Shown: in pieces, positions 31,352 through 34,883 of the stretch
How the letters are laid out: every line of letters begins with the position of its first letter
Numbering within the stretch: the stretch's first letter is position 1
NCBI GenBank assembly: GCA_950295325.1
Contig: CATNTY010000051.1
Span: 1 to 34,883, forward strand
Direction of reading: 5' to 3'
Source: Polytrichum commune
Taxonomy: Eukaryota > Streptophyta > Polytrichopsida > Polytrichales > Polytrichaceae
DNA length: 34,883 nucleotides
Program-made: the position numbers and the translations under genes
Notes under the pieces: generated by a model
Database searches by the model: none
What the model saw: only the letters and a program-made list of their open reading frames with translations
What the model was told of the DNA's origin: nothing

Positions 31352-32005
31352 TTTGATTTCCAAGAATTTCAACAATTTAAACCTACTGCCCGATTTATAT
31401 CTACAATCCACTTTTGTTGTTATTTATGTTTTGGACTTCGTAAATGTCACCCTCATGATGGTGTTATGATGTATTCAAATTTTACATTCATGTGTATTAT
31501 AGTGAGAAATTCTAACATGCTACACTTGTTTTCAACATGAATTTGCTTACATATTGTCTCCAATTATATTATTATTATCTCAACAGTTGAATGTATATTA
31601 GTTCATTTTTAGTACAAAATTGTTATAGCAACATTCTCATTTGTTGTTCATTTGGACTATAGACCTTTACATGTAATTCTATAGTCATAGGTCCCCAACC
31701 GATTTACAAACCATAACCGGGAAAAAATTGAAGGCTCACAGGTTCACGCTCGCATGCTCACATACTAGCAACCCCAAGTCGTGTACATATTGGTCTTTTT
31801 CATTGCTCACTACTTGAAATCTAGCATTCGTATTGTTTGTCCTCCCCAATCTTCTTATTATTGAACCCTAAAAAATAATTTCTTTAGGCCACGGTTATAG
31901 GATACTAGGGGTCTTATTACCAAATATTTTGTTTTCTTCCCCGCTCACAAATTACCGCTCATCACTCATCGCTCACTGCTCACCTCTCACGAGATAACAC
32001 TCCCC
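31352..32005 (-). repeat. Right terminal segment of element B
   Basis: Inverse match to 13578-14235. Read inwards from 32005 the end is GGGGAGTGTTATCTCGTGAG, then GAGGTGAGCAGTGAGCGATG-type heptamers. Its terminal 21 bases differ from element A's left end by three or four changes, more than the differences between the MITE's two ends. Confidence 0.8.
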
Positions 32006-32009
32006 AAAA

Positions 32010-32130
32010 ATAGACTACCTACCACTCACCTAGGTGGCACAGCCAAGGGTGGCACCCAAGGGGTTCGAACCTTACACCTAGTGACACCCACACATGTGCC
32101 TTAACCACTAAGTCATCACATCATACATGA
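32010..32130 (-). mobile_element. tRNA-derived SINE
   Basis: On the minus strand, a box A-like TTAGTGGTTAAGGC (rc of about 32098-32111) is followed about 40 bp later by a box B GGTTCGAACC (rc of 32062-32071). This is the internal Pol III promoter of tRNA genes, here in sequence that does not fold as a complete tRNA. The 3' side ends in a short T-run (rc of 32006-32010) that directly abuts the end of element B. The family is not assigned. Confidence 0.6.
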
Positions 32131-32189
32131 CATATGTGGAGTGCTTCAAACCTTTCTAGACTAAGGCCACTATTTTCTCTCTACTACCT

Positions 32190-32350
32190 AATTGATGTAT
32201 ATATTTACAGTAAATAAATAAATAAATATTATAAATATTAATATATAATATTATACATATTAATATATAATATTATACTATTATATATATACATATTAAT
32301 ATATACATATATATAATATTAAATATGAACTAATATAATATTTATAATAT
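32190..32350. repeat. AT-rich microsatellite block
   Basis: TAAATAAATAAATA is followed by many copies of ATTAATATATAATATTATA, with local palindromes. Almost no G or C over 150 bp. Confidence 0.85.
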
Positions 32351-32689
32351 TTACACACCTTTGAATTCGTAATTATTTCCACACCTATACACTTACAAGT
32401 CTATAAATTGAATCCATAAATTGCAAACGATTCAAAAGATTATAGAATATTCCAAAATATTCCACATTTACTAAAAATTTGTTGATTTGGTCATTGTACT
32501 ATTCATATCAACAAAAAAGTAGGCAGCAAACTGTTGATTTTTACAAAAATTCAAAAATCAGTGAAATTGGTCATTGCAGTGCCCAGATTACCATAAATCT
32601 TTTGATTTTTTGTTGATTTGGTCATGATTTTCTAGTAGTGGTATATTGTTTGTTTTTTTCCCTCCTATATTTCTCTTGCCACCAATGAT

Positions 32690-33600
32690 GCGTTGTTTTG
32701 TATTTGCACAATTTTTTTCGTTTTGCTTCAAATGGACATAGCATAACATAGCCATCCCTTCTTTTTCTTGCTCATCTCCGAAGGGATCGGAGCATAGCGT
32801 TGCGGCTCCCCATCGCTCCTCTCCCATAAGCGTGGGAGACAACGTGGTTGCCCCCCACCCCTTGATTTTACCCACCCCACCTTTGTCGCCTAAAACTTGG
32901 TTCCTGGTGTCAAATCTCAACATGAACTTTGTCCCCAATCCGTGCATTGTCCTAAGGTCCCCATGGTGCCTTTCTGCAAGCCCAAAAACACGAACTACAA
33001 TGGCCCCCCTACGTACATAAAAAAAAGCTTGTGTACCTCCGGCTGTGGCTTTAGCGTTTCCTACAGATCGTCCAATCGAGATAGTGGTGATCGTGTGGAG
33101 CTTCATGAAATCCGAGAAAACCCAAGCAGTCGGGGAGTTCATCTTCAAGGGCCTTAAACCCCTTGCTTGTTCCTAAGACATGAGTCTTGTAAAAGTTTAT
33201 AAACCCCCGACAACAAGGTCATCAGGAAGCCCAACAACCTTGTCGTGAATCAATATCTTAAGGTCTTGAAGCCGATTATCTAGGACCGGCATCCCTCTAT
33301 GGTCGGATGTCCCTACAACGTTCATCCCACCCTTGACAACATGTTGATGATGGACGACAACGCTTCCAAAAACATTTTGAACCCAACATCCAACTTCATA
33401 GTTTGCCCTACATGAACAGTCGGGAAGGTCCAAAACTACTTATTGTTAGACCTCATTGAATACCTTCAAACGATCGTGGGAAATAGACTACCCGTGCCCC
33501 AGTTCCTAAGTTGTAATCCAATAGGTAAGAGATACATGATACTGAGGGATTATTTGTACAGAGAGTTGTATGCTCACGCAAAATATAAGAAGCTAATTTG
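32690..33600 (+). pseudogene. Unrecognised coding-like remnant
   Basis: GC content rises here and several plus-strand frames read like protein, but only in pieces. One (about 33010-33170) runs K-A-C-V-P-P-A-V-A-L-A-F-P-T-D-R-P-I-E-I. Another (about 33418-33600) runs V-G-K-V-Q-N-Y-L-L-L-D-L-I-E-Y-L-Q and then R-Y-M-I-L-R-D-Y-L-Y-R-E-L-Y. Stops and shifts separate them. A 186-codon minus-strand frame (32588-33148) covers the same bases and is probably a shadow. No family is recognised; an old retroelement or a decayed gene are both possible. Confidence 0.25.
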
Positions 33601-34883
33601 AGACACATGATGTGCCCTTTGTATAAATATGCTTCAATGTATATCGATTTTCACATGCTTCGTCTCCCTTTCCTTGGGTTATGTTTGTTTTTATTTTGGC
33701 ATCGTGTTTAGAGCCCTTGCTTGAGGTCATAAGTGACTCAAACTTGAGAGGCTTCTTCTATGAGACCGTTTATGATGCCACATCCACCACTGACTACTCC
33801 AAGGAACCTCTTGATGCCGACGTCGTCGACAGCCCCCGACCCAAGCAAAGATGCCAACAATCTCCGTCTCTGTCACCACTTAAGGGCACATAGCACAACT
33901 GCATCTAGGCGTCCCACTCTTGGCCCGGTGATAGTATTCCACCTCAATGGCGGCTGCGGATGGACGCTCGACATGGAAATTGTGAACCCCTCCTTATTCC
34001 TTTGCAGAACGCTTTGCCCTTCCACGCCAACTTGGACGCAAACGCCCATCTGTGAGCCCAAAAGCATGTGCCCACATGTGTTTTAAGCTTGGAAATGATT
34101 AAGGTTTGAGTTTGGATTTATTATTACTTTATCAAAACATAAAAATAGTGAGTATCTCTAGTGTAATTGGAATTAGAGGCGAGGTTAGAGGATTAACATT
34201 GTGGCGTTTGAATGGGGGGGGGGGGAATTGAATTAGAGGTTAGGCAATAGTTTTGATTTAGGCTTGGTAGCCTTAAGGGAGATAGTTGGGTTTGATTGAG
34301 GTTAATTGGGCGCCACGAGTGTTCGTTTAAGGGTAAGGGGGGGGGGGGGTTGTCACCCTAGTAAAATCCGGACCAGGGGACCGGTTGGCAGTTGGGAGGC
34401 CCTTGGCCGTCTCACCCTCTCTCTCTCAACTTCTCTCGTCTCGGGGAGGGTTTGGTTGGAAACAGGGGACGAGGAGCGGGGCCATCAGGGGGGCTAAGCC
34501 TGTGGGAATTGATGAGTGAGGATCTGGGTGGTGCTTCCCATTGGCACCTCAGGGAGAAGGCGAGGACATGGAATGAGCATGAAGGCGGCTGGCTAGTTGG
34601 AGGCAACCTCAATGCGAGGCAGGCAGAGAGGTTGAAGGGGAGGAAAAAGGAAGGGCAGCAGCCTCGGTGGCGGGAGCAGGAAGCTCGGAAGAATGCTGGG
34701 AATCGGAACAGAGGGGATGATTGAGCGTTCGCCCAGCCACAGGGTATCTGAATCCACCAGGGCGGATGAATGAGGCAGCGCAGCGAGAGTTGCCTGACCC
34801 AACATCAAAATGTTGTGTTATTAAGGAGCTGGAAGGCGAGTAATGAGGACGTAATCGGAATTGGGAGATGATGTGCAGGAGAA
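33601..34883. other. Right end, no gene recognised
   Basis: Open frames at 33681-33893, 33760-34086 and 34392-34724 overlap in several frames and lack known motifs. G-runs lie at about 34214-34225 and 34337-34349. From about 34370 the sequence becomes GC- and purine-rich and could be the edge of a gene or retroelement continuing past the window. Confidence 0.35.

Larger units (their letters stand above)
20631..32005. mobile_element. Element B: host MULE copy with transposase and cargo genes
   Basis: An inverted relative of element A, split by A's insertion. Left to right it holds the duplicated subterminal region, a tRNA-like insertion, a minus-strand transposase (to about 24053), an acidic plus-strand frame, a conserved leader, the palindromic array, the plus-strand cargo gene with a MITE in an intron, a 42-bp minisatellite and the right terminal segment ending CACTCCCC at 32005. 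The right flank AAAAATAGAC has no partner beside a family TIR in the window. The left end was not found and may be deleted. Confidence 0.75.

Noticed and set aside
13578-32005. A single 18.4-kb transposon with ~655-bp TIRs
   Set aside because: The outer ends do match inversely, but the 10-bp duplication at 13568 pairs with 20631 and not with bases after 32005, and an internal family terminus lies at 20630. Two nested elements explain this better.
32055-32120. Functional tRNA gene
   Set aside because: Box A and box B are present, but no matching acceptor stem or anticodon arm could be drawn; a tRNA-derived SINE fits better.
32588-33148. 186-codon minus-strand open frame
   Set aside because: No recognised motif, and plus-strand frames over the same bases look at least as protein-like. 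Length is probably due to locally higher GC.

Overview
The window looks like nuclear DNA of a land plant. It is AT-rich, intron-bearing and dense in repeats. The only recognisable host gene is a plant-type glycerol-3-phosphate acyltransferase (GPAT) of the cutin/suberin/mycorrhizal class, cut by the left edge. Almost everything else is mobile DNA and its debris. The species cannot be told from the sequence; the amount of decayed transposon DNA suggests a large genome.

Layout. 1-1827: 5' half of a GPAT gene on the minus strand (two in-phase exons, 209 codons), followed in its next intron by four ~197-bp tandem repeats. 1828-13567: no convincing gene, but several repeat structures. These are a GGTC microsatellite, a 156-bp foldback, a 943-bp TIR element flanked by TA, and degenerate tandem repeats near 8.1-8.5, 10.5-10.9, 12.2 and 13.0 kb. 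13578-32005: two large Mutator-like (MULE) elements of one family in inverted orientation. Element A (13578-20630) lies inside element B (20631-32005 plus a few tens of bases left of 13568), flanked by a perfect 10-bp target duplication. A third, 347-bp member with a telomere-like core (26710-27056) sits in an intron of element B, also with a perfect 10-bp duplication. 32006-34883: a tRNA-like SINE, an AT-rich block and unrecognised coding-like debris.

How the MULE family is built. Two genes diverge from a central array of 105/210-bp repeats, each carrying a palindrome centred on GGCCGTTAACGGCC. One gene is a MULE transposase ending in a SWIM zinc finger. The other is a multi-exon cargo gene. 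Its 5' part (readable in A) has a ParB-like D-G-N-H-R motif. Its 3' part (readable in B) resembles a beta-class DNA amino-methyltransferase, with an IADYPDG motif IV-like site followed much later by a DMTAST...ILALESD motif I-like site. A lost the N-terminal and catalytic part of the transposase and the methyltransferase half of the cargo. B kept most of the transposase but lost the ParB-like part. Both carry many stops, several at positions where the sister copy or the frame points to tryptophan.

The most interesting candidate system is therefore a plant MULE lineage with a divergently transcribed ParB-like/methyltransferase companion gene. The domain calls rest on reading motifs by eye and need profile searches.
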